Made by a program: the position numbers and the translations under genes
Shown: positions 45,351 through 54,628 of the stretch, piece after piece
Layout: each line of letters begins with the position of its first letter
How positions within the stretch are numbered: position 1 is the first letter of the stretch
The notes under the pieces: model-generated
Told to the model about the DNA's origin: nothing
Database searches by the model: none
Seen by the model: the letters and a program-made list of their open reading frames with translations, nothing else
Assembly (NCBI GenBank): GCA_004331795.1
Contig: SJSR01000002.1
Coordinates: forward strand, 124,001-188,000
Origin: Erythrobacteraceae bacterium CFH 75059
GTDB lineage: Bacteria; Pseudomonadota; Alphaproteobacteria; Sphingomonadales; Sphingomonadaceae
Direction of reading: 5' to 3'
Length of the DNA: 64,000 bases

Positions 45351-46157
45351 TCACTTCTTCGGCTTCAGCGGGAAGCCGCGCCGCATGTTGCGATGCTGCG
45401 ACAGGTCGAACACTTCGCCCGGCGCATTGTCGTCATTCTGCAGCACACCGAGGCGCCGCGCGACCTCGTTGTAGGCTTCCTCCTCGCCGCCGAGGTCACG
45501 GCGGAACCGGTCCTTGTCCAGCTTTTCGCCGGTGACGAGATCCCACAGCCTGCATCCGTCGGGGCTGATCTCGTCGGCAAGGATGATCCGCGAGTAGTCG
45601 TTGTCCCAGATCCTGCCGAACTCGAGCTTGAAGTCGACCAGACGGATGCCGATGGCCGCGAACATGCCGACGAGAAAGTCGTTGATGCGGATGGCCATGG
45701 AGGCGATGTCCTGCATCTCCTCGTGGCTGGCCCAGCCGAAGCAGGCGATGTGCTCCTCCGCGATCAGAGGGTCGCCCAGCTTGTCGTCCTTGTAGTAGTA
45801 TTCGAGCAGGGTGTGCGGCAGCGGCTCGCCCTCCTCGATGCCGAGCCGCTGCGACAGCGAACCCGCCGCCACGTTGCGCACCACGACCTCGATCGGGATG
45901 ATCTCGACCTGCCGGACAAGCTGCTCGCGCATGTTCAGGCGGCGGATGAAGTGCGTCGGGATGCCGATATGGCTCAACCGGGTGAAGACGAACTCGCTGA
46001 TCCGGTTGTTGATGACACCCTTTCCGTTGATGGTGCCCTTCTTCTGCGCGTTGAAGGCGGTGGCGTCGTCCTTAAAGTACTGGATGATCGTGCCCGGCTC
46101 CGGGCCTTCATACAGGATCTTGGCCTTGCCCTCGTAGATTTGGCGGCGACGTGACAT
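45351..46157 (-). CDS. purC: Phosphoribosylaminoimidazole-succinocarboxamide synthase
   Basis: SAICAR synthase, 268 residues. [11 protein letters not shown] at the N-terminus, [18 protein letters not shown] and [12 protein letters not shown] are the nucleotide- and CAIR-binding signatures. ATG 46157 is used; an upstream in-frame ATG would add 12 non-conserved residues. It leads purC-purS-purQ, the usual alphaproteobacterial order. Confidence 0.97.
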   Translation of the reverse strand: MSRRRQIYEGKAKILYEGPEPGTIIQYFKDDATAFNAQKKGTINGKGVINNRISEFVFTRLSHIGIPTHFIRRLNMREQLVRQVEIIPIEVVVRNVAAGSLSQRLGIEEGEPLPHTLLEYYYKDDKLGDPLIAEEHIACFGWASHEEMQDIASMAIRINDFLVGMFAAIGIRLVDFKLEFGRIWDNDYSRIILADEISPDGCRLWDLVTGEKLDKDRFRRDLGGEEEAYNEVARRLGVLQNDDNAPGEVFDLSQHRNMRRGFPLKPKK

Positions 46158-46238
46158 GACGGAGAGTTCCCGATCCAGCGCGACCCGGCGCACCAGTGGC
46201 GCAGACGCGCACCGCGCCGGTCGTTTCCTTGCTCCTTA

Positions 46239-46270
46239 GGTGCCGGTGCGCGCGAACGCAATCCGGCACC
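46239..46270 (-). terminator. Hairpin downstream of wrbA, possible terminator
   Basis: GGTGCCGG (46239-46246) and CCGGCACC (46263-46270) form a perfect 8-base-pair stem with a 16-base loop. It lies 27 bases past the wrbA stop, in the gap before purC. No T-run follows on the minus strand, so if it terminates at all it is a weak or factor-assisted site. Confidence 0.35.
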
Positions 46271-46296
46271 CCGCCGCGGCACCGCCGGCGGCTGGT

Positions 46297-46899
46297 TCAG
46301 CCGGCAAGTTTGAGGGCCGTCCGCGCCACCCGCTCTCCCAGATGGCGTGCCCCGGCGAGATCCGCCTCGCCGGGCTGGCGCGACCCGTCGCTGCCCGCCA
46401 CCGTGGTTGCACCGTATGGCGCGCCGCCCTTGACCTCGTCCACGCCCATCTGGCCCTTGTAGCCGTAGTCCAGGCCCACAACGGTCATGCCCATGTGCAG
46501 CAAGTTGGTGAGGATCGACAGCAGCGTCGTCTCCTGCCCGCCATGCTGGCTAGCCGTCGAGGTGAATGCCGCACCCACCTTGCCCACCAGAGCATCGCTG
46601 GCCCACAAGGCGCCGGTCTGGTCCCAGTAGGCGGCCATCTGGCTCGCCATGCGGCCATAGCGCGTGGGACAGCCGACCACGATGGCATCATAGTCGCGCA
46701 GGGGTTCGATGCCGGCGATTTCCTCGTGATGATCAGCCACGCGGAACCCCGCCTGACGCGCCACGTCCGCCGGCGCCGTTTCCGGGACGCGGCGCACGTC
46801 GCACTGTGCGCCGGCCTCCCGCGCGCCTTGCGCCACCGCGTCCGCCAGCTGGGCCGTGTGCCCGTAGGACGAGTAGTAAAGCACCAGCACCCGCGCCAT
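46297..46899 (-). CDS. wrbA: NAD(P)H:quinone oxidoreductase, WrbA type
   Basis: A 200-residue flavodoxin-like FMN enzyme that reduces quinones by two electrons. The phosphate-binding loop is [29 protein letters not shown] and [14 protein letters not shown] are the FMN contacts. An AAGGAG site six bases upstream makes ATG 46899 the start; the ATG at 46905 abuts it. It stands alone between tRNA-Phe and purC. Confidence 0.94.
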   Translation of the reverse strand: MARVLVLYYSSYGHTAQLADAVAQGAREAGAQCDVRRVPETAPADVARQAGFRVADHHEEIAGIEPLRDYDAIVVGCPTRYGRMASQMAAYWDQTGALWASDALVGKVGAAFTSTASQHGGQETTLLSILTNLLHMGMTVVGLDYGYKGQMGVDEVKGGAPYGATTVAGSDGSRQPGEADLAGARHLGERVARTALKLAG

Positions 46900-47004
46900 G
46901 ATCATCTCCTTGCTGTGATCGCCAAAGCTTCCTCAACCGCCACGCTCCGGCGCGGTTTCCCGCTCGTGGATTTAGACCGCGGCAAGCAGAAGAAGGGCGC
47001 GCAA

Positions 47005-47080
47005 TGGTGCCCAAGGGCGGGATCGAACCACCGACACTACGATTTTCAGTCGTATGCTCTACCAACTGAGCTACTTGGGC
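47005..47080 (-). tRNA. tRNA-Phe (GAA anticodon)
   Basis: A complete 76-nt cloverleaf. The acceptor pairs GCCCAAG with CTTGGGC, the D arm GCTC with GAGC, the anticodon arm TACGA/TCGTA surrounds CTGAAAA (anticodon GAA), and the T arm GGTGG pairs with CCGCC around TTCGATC. The CCA end is encoded. The tRNA lies between yacG and wrbA on the minus strand. Confidence 0.97.
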
Positions 47081-47168
47081 ATCGTTGCGGCGACGGTCCT
47101 CGCGGGACCGGCGAACGACAAGGCAGACGGCGCTATGGCGAACCGTGTCCGCCTTGGCAAGCGGCTTT

Positions 47169-47339
47169 TCAGTCGTCCCCGGTTTCGGACGGCGGAGCCG
47201 CGGGGCCGGGCACGGCATAGCCGCCGCTCAGCCAGCGGACCAGATCGCGATCCTTGCACCGCGTGGAACAGAACGGCCGCGCCGCTTCGCAACGTGGCTT
47301 GCCGCAGACGGGACACGGTTTCGGCGCGGGGTCAGTCAC
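47169..47339 (-). CDS. yacG: DNA gyrase inhibitor YacG / zinc-finger protein
   Basis: A 56-residue zinc-ribbon protein. PCPVCGKPR and FCSTRCKDRDLVRWLSGGY provide four cysteines and the family C-terminal helix. In enterobacteria YacG binds GyrB and inhibits gyrase. The start GTG 47339 overlaps the RNase E/G-like gene by eight bases, a tight coupling. It ends a minus-strand run infA-maf-RNase-yacG followed by tRNA-Phe. Confidence 0.9.
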   Translation of the reverse strand: MTDPAPKPCPVCGKPRCEAARPFCSTRCKDRDLVRWLSGGYAVPGPAAPPSETGDD

Positions 47340-48315
47340 GCGGCACCAGCTGGGCATGGGCGTGGTGGCGGTCAAGTCCGGAGGGGGCGCTTCCGACCCG
47401 GACTGCGCGGCCGGTGCGACGGGAAAGCTCCGCCAGCCATTCCCCCTTCAGTGCGCCCTCCACCGCGTCGCTGCACGCAAGGAGGATGTCGCCGGACCCG
47501 CTCAGCAGCTCGGCATCCCGCAGCACCCTTCGCGCCAGCGCGGCGGCGGGTTGGAAGGTCAGCAGGGCCAGCAGGGAAGGGCGGGTCTGCCGCGCGACGA
47601 TCTGCACGAAACCAAAGCCGTTCATGGCGGTACGCTCGTGCGGCCATGCTAAAAGCGCCGCGGCCAGCGCCGCATCGATACGGCGACGCTCCTCGCGAGC
47701 GGTGAGGGTCGGGAAATCGATCCCGATGTTGCCGCCGACGTCCATCTGCCGCAGCGCACGCGCAAGGGGCGTGACCGCGCGCCCGGCGAGATCCGCAGCG
47801 CGCCCGTCGCCGTCGACGTCGATCAGCGTCATGGCCGGCGTGGGGTGAAACAGCAGCCGCCCGCCGGGAAACTCAACTTCCCGCCCGCGCACCTCTGTCC
47901 ACAGCCCGTTCCAGTCCGCATCCTCGGGAAAGCGCCTGACGAGCCGCGCCGGTTGCCCTTCATCGCGCAGCTGTTCGAGGAGTGTCGGGGCCGCGCGGGT
48001 TTCCAGATTCGTGGGGCGCACCTGCGCCGCTTTGACCCGTCCCTGTTCACGCAGGGCGCTCCTCACGACGATGCAGCGGAGCTTGGATCCTTCGGTAGCC
48101 GTCTTGGGAAGCGCGTCGGCGAGCGCCTCCTCGCCGCTGCCGAAGCGGACGAGGCCGCGGGACGTGCCCGCGCGGCGCGTGATCAGGCGGGCATCCTCGA
48201 CCTGCCCGGCCGTCAGCGTGCCGGGCCAGTGCAGGCGGGCGGCTTCGATGCGGCCTCCCTCCAGAAGCAGGGCGCGGTGTTCGCCGATCCCCTCCTCGAC
48301 CAGCCACTCAGCCAA
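47332..48315 (-). CDS. Ribonuclease E/G-family protein, short form
   Basis: 327 residues, about two-thirds of RNase G. The catalytic Asp pair of the DNase-I-like subdomain is visible (MTLIDVDGDG and NIGIDFP), but the Cys-x2-Cys zinc link is missing and the S1 region is divergent (GSKLRCIVVRSALREQGRVKAAQVRPT). The start is TTG 48315, eight bases inside maf; no ATG or GTG lies near the beginning of homologous sequence. Alphaproteobacteria keep this short paralog between maf and yacG in addition to RNase E. Activity on RNA is inferred. Confidence 0.85.
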   Translation of the reverse strand: MAEWLVEEGIGEHRALLLEGGRIEAARLHWPGTLTAGQVEDARLITRRAGTSRGLVRFGSGEEALADALPKTATEGSKLRCIVVRSALREQGRVKAAQVRPTNLETRAAPTLLEQLRDEGQPARLVRRFPEDADWNGLWTEVRGREVEFPGGRLLFHPTPAMTLIDVDGDGRAADLAGRAVTPLARALRQMDVGGNIGIDFPTLTAREERRRIDAALAAALLAWPHERTAMNGFGFVQIVARQTRPSLLALLTFQPAAALARRVLRDAELLSGSGDILLACSDAVEGALKGEWLAELSRRTGRAVRVGSAPSGLDRHHAHAQLVPRD

Positions 48316-48898
48316 TCGGCAGCCCCGCCGCCCTGAGCAAAGCCCGCGTCTCGAACAACGGCAGTCCGACGACACCGGACGGGCTGCCTGCAAGAAAATC
48401 GACGAAGCCGGCCGCGCGGCCCTGCACGGCATAGCCGCCCGCCTTGCCGACGCCTTCCCCGCACGCGGCGTAGCAGGCGATCTCGTCCTCGGTCAGCCGC
48501 TTGAAGCGGACGATGGTGGAGGACAGGCGGTGCCGGGCCTGCCCGTCGAGGGCGATCACCGTGATGGCGGAATGGACGGTGTGCCGGCGGCCCGAGAGCA
48601 TCTTCAGGCACCGGGCGACTTCGCCCGCGTCATGGGCTTGCCCGAGAATGCGGCGGCCCAGCGCCACGGTCGTGTCGCCGGCAAGGACGATCTCGCCGGG
48701 GTTCCGGGCCACCGCCGCGGCCTTTTCCCGCGCAAGGCGCTGCGCGTAGGCGGCGGGTTTCTCGTCCCGCGCGGGTGTCTCGTCGATGTCGGGGGACACG
48801 ATGCGGTCCGGCGTGACGCCGATCTGCGCCAGAAGGGCGCGCCGGCGCGGGCTGGACGAGGCGAGAACGAGACGCGGCCCGCAAGGCGGCGCGGCCAT
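48308..48898 (-). CDS. maf: Maf-family nucleotide pyrophosphatase
   Basis: A 196-residue nucleoside-triphosphate pyrophosphatase that sanitises modified or non-canonical nucleotides. It carries the N-terminal LVLASSSPRRRALL, DIDETPARDE, VLAGDTTVALG and a C-terminal KAGGYAVQG, a set matching the dTTP/UTP/m5UTP-type Maf proteins. It lies between infA and the RNase E/G-like gene, overlapping the latter. Confidence 0.93.
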   Translation of the reverse strand: MAAPPCGPRLVLASSSPRRRALLAQIGVTPDRIVSPDIDETPARDEKPAAYAQRLAREKAAAVARNPGEIVLAGDTTVALGRRILGQAHDAGEVARCLKMLSGRRHTVHSAITVIALDGQARHRLSSTIVRFKRLTEDEIACYAACGEGVGKAGGYAVQGRAAGFVDFLAGSPSGVVGLPLFETRALLRAAGLPIG

Positions 48899-48907
48899 GA
48901 AGCCGGC

Positions 48908-49153
48908 CTAGTCGATGCCGGGTCCGCCGCGGCCCGGCATGAAACGGTAGGTGATCCGCGCCTTGGTCAGGTCATAAGGCGTCAGCTCGCAAAGCACGTC
49001 GTCGCCAACCAGAACACGGATCCGGTTCTTGCGCATCTTGCCGGCCGTGTGGCCAAGCACCTCGTGGCCATTTTCGAGTTCGACCCGGAACATGGCGTTG
49101 GGCAGCAGTTCGACGACCCGCCCGCGCATTTCCAGGAGTTCTTCCTTGGCCAT
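48908..49153 (-). CDS. infA: Translation initiation factor IF-1
   Basis: An OB-fold initiation factor, 81 residues: [51 protein letters not shown] and [13 protein letters not shown]. The protein is about nine residues longer than the common 72-residue IF-1 because of an unusual tail, [10 protein letters not shown]. The only stop codon follows that tail, so the extension is real. It heads the infA-maf run. Confidence 0.95.
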   Translation of the reverse strand: MAKEELLEMRGRVVELLPNAMFRVELENGHEVLGHTAGKMRKNRIRVLVGDDVLCELTPYDLTKARITYRFMPGRGGPGID

Positions 49154-49330
49154 ACCGAAATCTGTATCCTGTTCCGTTGCGATCTGTTCCGGCGCCCTTA
49201 GCCAACCTTTGCCCGAAAGGGAAGAACGGCTGCGGCCGGGGTGGAACCGGGCAGCTCTGCGGGCGGTTGTTCACCTGACATCAAGGCGGCGGTGTTCATC
49301 GGCCACCGCAAACAACACGCCGAGGACCCT

Positions 49331-51793
49331 GTGAGCATCATCACCCTTCTCCTTGCGTCGACCGCCGGCGCGGTCGACCCCGGCGCGGCCTCATCCACGC
49401 TTCAGCAGATCACCGCGTCACAGGACGCCGGGGCACGCGCCGACGCGGCGGACGACACGGCGCCGGCCGGCAACGAGATCGTGGTGACCGGACGGCGTCT
49501 GCGCGGAGAGGTGCTCAGCGAGCAGCCGCCGATCGCCGAATACGACGAGCGCGACATCCAGGCGCTTGGCGCCAGCTCGCTGACCGAGCTGCTCGCGGCG
49601 CTCGGCCCGCAGGTCAGTTCCGGCCGGGGCCGGGGTGGCGGTCCGCCGCTCATCCTCGTCAACGGTCGGCGCATCTCCAATTTTCGCGAGCTGTCCTCCT
49701 ACCCGCCGGAAGCAGTGCAGCGGGTGTCGATCCTGCCTGAGGAAGTGGCGCTGCAATACGGCTTTCCGCCAGATCAGCGGGTGGTCAACATCATCCTGCG
49801 GGACAACTTCGCCAGCCGCGAGGTCGAGGTGGAATATGGCCAGCCTGACCGCGGCGGCTATCGCCAAGGCGAACTCGAACTGACCTATCTGCGGATCGAC
49901 GGTCCCGACCGGCTCAACGCCAATCTGCAGCTGCAGGAGACGACGGCGCTGACGGAACTCGAACGCGGCGTGATCCTGACGGCACCGGTTCTGCCGGGCG
50001 ACCCCGATCCGGCCGCATTCCGCACCCTTGTCGCCCCGTCGGACAGCATTGCCGCGACGCTGAACTGGTCGCGCGGGCTGGGCGTGGAAGGCGCCGGCGG
50101 TTCCTTCGGCCTCAGCGGCCGCTACGGACGCAGCCGCTCGCGCAGCGACGAAGGGCTGGTGACGGTGCTGCTGACCGACCCGGCCGGCCGAACCGCGCTG
50201 CGCGCGCTGCCGCTCGTGCTTCAGACCCGCCAGGTCACGGACAACTACGCCGCCGGCGCCAGCCTCGACAAGCCGGTCGGCGACTGGCGGCTGAATGCGA
50301 CGCTCGATGCGACGCTCACCGACGTGGCGACCGATGTCGGCAACGCCCCTGGTCTTGCGTCCCTCGTCGATGAGGCGGCGGCCGGCAGGCTGCCGATCAC
50401 CGGCGCGTTGCCCTCGCCCGACCCCGGCGGGATCGACACGGCGCGCTCGCGGATCATCAACGTCGCCCCTGTCGTCACCCTGTCGGGACGCCCCGTGTCG
50501 CTGCCCGCCGGGCGCATGTCGGTGACGGCCGATGCAAGCTATTCCTGGCAGCGGATCGAGAGCAGCGACACGCGCTCGGCCGCCGACGTGCAGCTGACGC
50601 GGGGCGTGCTGTCGAGCGGGCTGAACGTCAATCTTCCGGTGGCGGCGCGCGATGCCTTCCTCGGCGCGCTTGGCGATGTGAGCCTGCAACTGGGCGCCGG
50701 TGTCGATCACCTCTCGGATTTCGGGACGTTGTGGGATGCCAATCTGGGCCTCACCTGGCGGCCGACCGGACGCCTGACCTTGCAGATGACGTATGTGCCG
50801 CGCGAGGCGGCGCCAAGCCTCGCGCAGCTCGGCAACCCGGTCATCGTCACGCCGAACGTTCCCGTGTTCGATTTCGTGACCGGGCGCACGGCGCTGGTCA
50901 CCATCACCCGCGGCGGCAATCCCGACCTGCTCGCCGAGCAGCAGCGCGACTTCAAGGCGTCGCTGAGCTGGCAGCTGCCTTCGATCACCGAGCTGATCCG
51001 CGACGCCAACATCGACGTGGAGTATTTCCGCAACCGCTCGCGCGATGTCAGCGCATCCTTTCCGTTCCTGACCCCGGCGATCGAAGCCGCCTTCCCGGCA
51101 CGGGTGCTGCGCGACGGTGCGGGACAACTGATCGCCATCGACCAGAGCCCGGTGACGTTCGCCCGGCAGGACGCCAGCCGTCTCCGCTTCGCGCTCAACC
51201 TCGGCGGAGCGTTCGCGAGGGACGAGGCTCCGCGCGGTGGCGCAGGTGCGCGTCCCGGCGGTGCACTGGGCACAGGGGGCGGACCGGGTGCGATGCTGCG
51301 CGCCGGCCCGCCTTCCGGTGGCCGCTGGCGCCTGACGCTGGACTACACGCGCGAGCTTGAAAACACCGTGCTGATCGCGCCCGGCGGACCGGTGCTCGAT
51401 CTGCTCGACGGAGATGCGCTCACCGCCGGCGGCATTTCGGCCGACCGCATCGGTGCGCGGCTGTTCGGCTTCTACCGCGGCGTCGGCGGGCGGGTGGCGT
51501 TCGACTGGTCATCGCCCACGGAAGTGCGCTCGACCGGCGTTCCGGGAGGATCCGATCTGCGCTTCGGCAGCGTGTCGCTGCTGAACCTCAGGGTGTTCGG
51601 CGATCTGGAGCGGCTGCTGCCGGAGCGCGAGTTCCTGCGCGGCACGCGCCTGTCGCTGTTCGTCAACAACGTGTTCGACTCGCGGCGCGACGTGCGCGAC
51701 GAGGCGGGTCTGACGCCGGCCAGGTACCAGCCGTTCCTGCTCGATCCCACCGGGCGCTTCGTCGGCATCGAACTGCGCAAGCTGTTCCTCTGA
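49331..51793 (+). CDS. TonB-dependent outer-membrane receptor-like protein
   Basis: 820 residues. A short signal peptide (SIITLLLASTAGA) is followed by EIVVTGRRLRGEVLSEQPPI, which is the TonB box/plug start; the plug ends with PPDQRVVNIILRDNF. The remainder is beta-barrel repeats with the C-terminal strand ending RKLFL. A Gly-rich insert (GGAGARPGGALGTGGGPG) sits in one extracellular loop. This is the plug-type receptor group with an RGRGGGPPLILVNGRR segment seen in sphingomonads; its ligand is unknown. GTG 49331 is the start. It is divergent from infA, with a 177-base gap (49154-49330) in which I see no gene. Confidence 0.87.
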   Translation: MSIITLLLASTAGAVDPGAASSTLQQITASQDAGARADAADDTAPAGNEIVVTGRRLRGEVLSEQPPIAEYDERDIQALGASSLTELLAALGPQVSSGRGRGGGPPLILVNGRRISNFRELSSYPPEAVQRVSILPEEVALQYGFPPDQRVVNIILRDNFASREVEVEYGQPDRGGYRQGELELTYLRIDGPDRLNANLQLQETTALTELERGVILTAPVLPGDPDPAAFRTLVAPSDSIAATLNWSRGLGVEGAGGSFGLSGRYGRSRSRSDEGLVTVLLTDPAGRTALRALPLVLQTRQVTDNYAAGASLDKPVGDWRLNATLDATLTDVATDVGNAPGLASLVDEAAAGRLPITGALPSPDPGGIDTARSRIINVAPVVTLSGRPVSLPAGRMSVTADASYSWQRIESSDTRSAADVQLTRGVLSSGLNVNLPVAARDAFLGALGDVSLQLGAGVDHLSDFGTLWDANLGLTWRPTGRLTLQMTYVPREAAPSLAQLGNPVIVTPNVPVFDFVTGRTALVTITRGGNPDLLAEQQRDFKASLSWQLPSITELIRDANIDVEYFRNRSRDVSASFPFLTPAIEAAFPARVLRDGAGQLIAIDQSPVTFARQDASRLRFALNLGGAFARDEAPRGGAGARPGGALGTGGGPGAMLRAGPPSGGRWRLTLDYTRELENTVLIAPGGPVLDLLDGDALTAGGISADRIGARLFGFYRGVGGRVAFDWSSPTEVRSTGVPGGSDLRFGSVSLLNLRVFGDLERLLPEREFLRGTRLSLFVNNVFDSRRDVRDEAGLTPARYQPFLLDPTGRFVGIELRKLFL

Positions 51794-51857
51794 CGCATAG
51801 GGACGGTGCCGGCGCAACAAGGCTGACGCGGAGGCTCGCAACGCCTATCTCGCCACG

Positions 51858-53798
51858 ATGAGCGATCCGCCCCGCACCCGGTCCTCCGCAGCACCGCCCG
51901 ACCGCTTCACCGAAAGCCATGCCATCGCGGCCGTGGCTTCGGCACAGCCCGACCTCGACGCAGGCGTCCGTGCGATCCGCGAGACGTTGCGGACGCTCAA
52001 GGCGCGCCCCGGCGTGTACCGCATGATCGACGGGCGGGGCGACGTCCTTTATGTCGGCAAGGCCCGCAGCCTGAAGGCGAGGGTGGCGAACTACACGCAG
52101 CTCAGCGCCCTCACCAACCGCCTGCGTCGCATGGTCAGCCAGACGCGCGCGATGGAGATCGTCGTCACGGGATCGGAAGCGGAGGCGCTGCTGCTGGAGG
52201 CGCAACTGATCAAGCGGTTCCGGCCGCCGTTCAACGTCCTGCTGCGCGACGACAAGAGCTTCCCCTTCATCCTGCTGCGGGCGGAGCACGACTTCCCGCG
52301 CATCACCAAGCATCGCGGCGCCCGGCGGTTCAAGGGCTCCTATTACGGTCCGTTTGCCAGCGCCGGGTCGGTCAACACCACGATCAACGCGTTGCAGAAG
52401 CTGTTTCTCCTGCGTTCGTGCACGGACAGCTTCTTCGCCACCCGGCGGCGGCCATGCCTGCTTTACCAGATCAAGCGCTGTTCGGCGCCCTGCGTCGGGC
52501 GGATCGACAAGGCGGGCTATGACCAGCTCGTGCAGCAGGCCAAGGACTTCCTCGCCGGCAAGTCGAGCCAGGTGCAGGCCGGGCTGGAGCGGCAGATGGC
52601 GGAGGCGGCCGCCAATCTCGACTTCGAGACCGCCGCCCTCCTGCGTGACCGCCTGCGGGCGGCAACCTTCATTCAGGGAACGCAGGCGATCAACGCAAGC
52701 GGTGTGGGCGATGCCGACGTCTTCGCGCTTGCGAGCAAGGGCGGGCATGTCTGTGTCCAGGGGTTCTTCATCCGCGGCGGACAGAACTGGGGCCACCGCG
52801 CCTTCTTCCCTGGCAACACGCACGATCTGGACGAAAGCGACGTGCTGATGCAGGTGCTCCTCCAGTTCTACGAAGAGGTGCCGCCGGCGCAGACCATTCT
52901 TGTCGACCGCGAATTGCCGGAGCGCGCGCTTCTGACGCAGGCGCTGTGCGAACTTGCCGGCCGCCGCGTCGACATCGCCATGGGACAGCGCGGCGACCGG
53001 CGCCGGCTGATCGATCAGGCGCGGCGGAACGCCACCGAAGCGCTGGAGCGCCGCCTCGCCGAGAGCGGCACCAAGGCGCGGCTGAACCAGGAGCTCGCCG
53101 AATTCTTCGAACTCGACGCGCCGCCGCGAAGGATCGAGGTCTACGACAATTCGCACATCCAGGGCCAGAAGGCCGTCGGCGCGATGATCGTCGCGGGTCC
53201 GGAGGGGTTCGAAAAGGGTCAGTATCGCAAGTTCAACATCCGCTCTGCACAGACCAACGACGACTGCGCCATGATGCGCGAAGTCATGCAGCGCCGCTTT
53301 GCCCGCGCGATGGAACAGGATCCGGACCGCCAGAGCGAAGGGGTCTGGCCGGACCTCGTCCTCATCGACGGAGGCAAGGGGCAGATGTCGTCGGTGCGCA
53401 GCGTCCTGGAGGAGCTTGGCATCGAACACGTGCCCCTGATCGCCATTGCCAAGGGGCCGCATCATGGCCGCGAGGGGCGCGAGGTGTTCCACTTCCCCGA
53501 CGGGCGCGAAAAGACCTTGCCGGTCAACTCGCCGCTGCTGTTCCACCTTCAGCGCCTGCGTGACGAAGTGCACCGTTTCGCCATCGGCGCCCACCGTGCC
53601 AAGCGCAGCCGCGCCATTTCCGCATCACCGCTCGACGAGATCCCCGGCATCGGACCGGCCCGCAAACGCGCCCTGCTGCTGCATTTCGGCACCGCGGCCA
53701 AGGTCAGGGCCGCGGCTCTGGAAGACCTGAAGCGCGCACCCGGTGTCAGCGACAGCGTGGCGCAGAAGGTCTACGACTTCTACCACGCCGGGGGCTGA
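51858..53798 (+). CDS. uvrC: Excinuclease ABC subunit C
   Basis: Makes the two incisions in nucleotide excision repair. 646 residues with the GIY-YIG domain near the N-terminus (PGVYRMIDGRGDVLYVGKA), a UVR interaction region (LERQMAEAAANLDFETAALLRD), the C-terminal nuclease domain (RIEVYDNSHIQGQ, LVLIDGGKGQ) and tandem helix-hairpin-helix motifs (IPGIGPARKRALL). ATG 51858 is used. All key sites look intact. Confidence 0.97.
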   Translation: MSDPPRTRSSAAPPDRFTESHAIAAVASAQPDLDAGVRAIRETLRTLKARPGVYRMIDGRGDVLYVGKARSLKARVANYTQLSALTNRLRRMVSQTRAMEIVVTGSEAEALLLEAQLIKRFRPPFNVLLRDDKSFPFILLRAEHDFPRITKHRGARRFKGSYYGPFASAGSVNTTINALQKLFLLRSCTDSFFATRRRPCLLYQIKRCSAPCVGRIDKAGYDQLVQQAKDFLAGKSSQVQAGLERQMAEAAANLDFETAALLRDRLRAATFIQGTQAINASGVGDADVFALASKGGHVCVQGFFIRGGQNWGHRAFFPGNTHDLDESDVLMQVLLQFYEEVPPAQTILVDRELPERALLTQALCELAGRRVDIAMGQRGDRRRLIDQARRNATEALERRLAESGTKARLNQELAEFFELDAPPRRIEVYDNSHIQGQKAVGAMIVAGPEGFEKGQYRKFNIRSAQTNDDCAMMREVMQRRFARAMEQDPDRQSEGVWPDLVLIDGGKGQMSSVRSVLEELGIEHVPLIAIAKGPHHGREGREVFHFPDGREKTLPVNSPLLFHLQRLRDEVHRFAIGAHRAKRSRAISASPLDEIPGIGPARKRALLLHFGTAAKVRAAALEDLKRAPGVSDSVAQKVYDFYHAGG

Positions 53799-53813
53799 TC
53801 CGGACCGAGCCGG

Positions 53814-54554
53814 TCAGGCGCGGCGTCCGATCAGCAGGCCCTTGCTCCCGCCGCGCTCGAACTGGAAGGCGATGTTGCGCCAGCGCCGCTTCCACCTCCG
53901 GGCCACCACACGCTCGCCCGGCCGGGCCGCATCGTCAAGCAGAACAGCGCCGCCGCTGGCGAGGCGCGGGAACAGGGTTTCGGCCGCGCCGCGCACGAGC
54001 GGGTGAATGGTCCACGGCGGACCGTCGACGATCAGCAGGTCGATCGCGTCGGGCACGTCGTCGAGGTCATACCACACGCCCGGCCAGGCCGGGGACCGGT
54101 TGCGCAGCGGGGCATGCCGGAACGATGCGTCGAGGCCATGTTCGGCGAGCCACTCTCCCATCGCCGAGACAAAAGGGCGATGCTGGTCATAGCTGTGCAA
54201 GCGGCCGCCGCCGTGGTGCCGCAGCGCCGCGGCGATGACCAGCGAGGTCGCGCCGGATCCCAGTTCCACCACCACCGCCGGACGCCGGGCCTCTATCTCG
54301 TCCACGATCCGGTGCAGGAGAAACGTGTCCGCTTTCCAGCTGCCGAGGTTGGGCAGGGCATCGCGGGGAAGCCCGATGCGGTCGAGCAGACGTTCCTTCT
54401 CGGCACGCGAACCGCCCCACAGGCTGCGCAGCAGCCAGGGCCACTGGATGAGCGAGAAGCCGATTTTCTCGAGCCACTGCCGCGTGAAGGCCGCGTCCGC
54501 AAGGCTGGTGCCGTCGCTCGTGCTCAGCAGACCGGTGGAGTTCTTTGTCGTCAC
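53814..54554 (-). CDS. Class I SAM-dependent methyltransferase-like protein
   Basis: 246 residues. A SAM-binding motif VVELGSGATSLVIAAAL and a later IDLLIVDGPPWT strand are seen, with a C-terminal RRWKRRWRNIAFQFERGGSKG. The N-terminus has a helical region (WPWLLRSLWG). The target is unknown. It is convergent with uvrC, with 15 bases between the stops. Confidence 0.83.
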   Translation of the reverse strand: MTTKNSTGLLSTSDGTSLADAAFTRQWLEKIGFSLIQWPWLLRSLWGGSRAEKERLLDRIGLPRDALPNLGSWKADTFLLHRIVDEIEARRPAVVVELGSGATSLVIAAALRHHGGGRLHSYDQHRPFVSAMGEWLAEHGLDASFRHAPLRNRSPAWPGVWYDLDDVPDAIDLLIVDGPPWTIHPLVRGAAETLFPRLASGGAVLLDDAARPGERVVARRWKRRWRNIAFQFERGGSKGLLIGRRA

Positions 54555-54628
54555 CCGCTCACCAATCCGCCAGCATCTTCAGCAAAGCTGCACTTACAGC
54601 CCAGCGGGAACACTGGCAAGCTGCGTCC

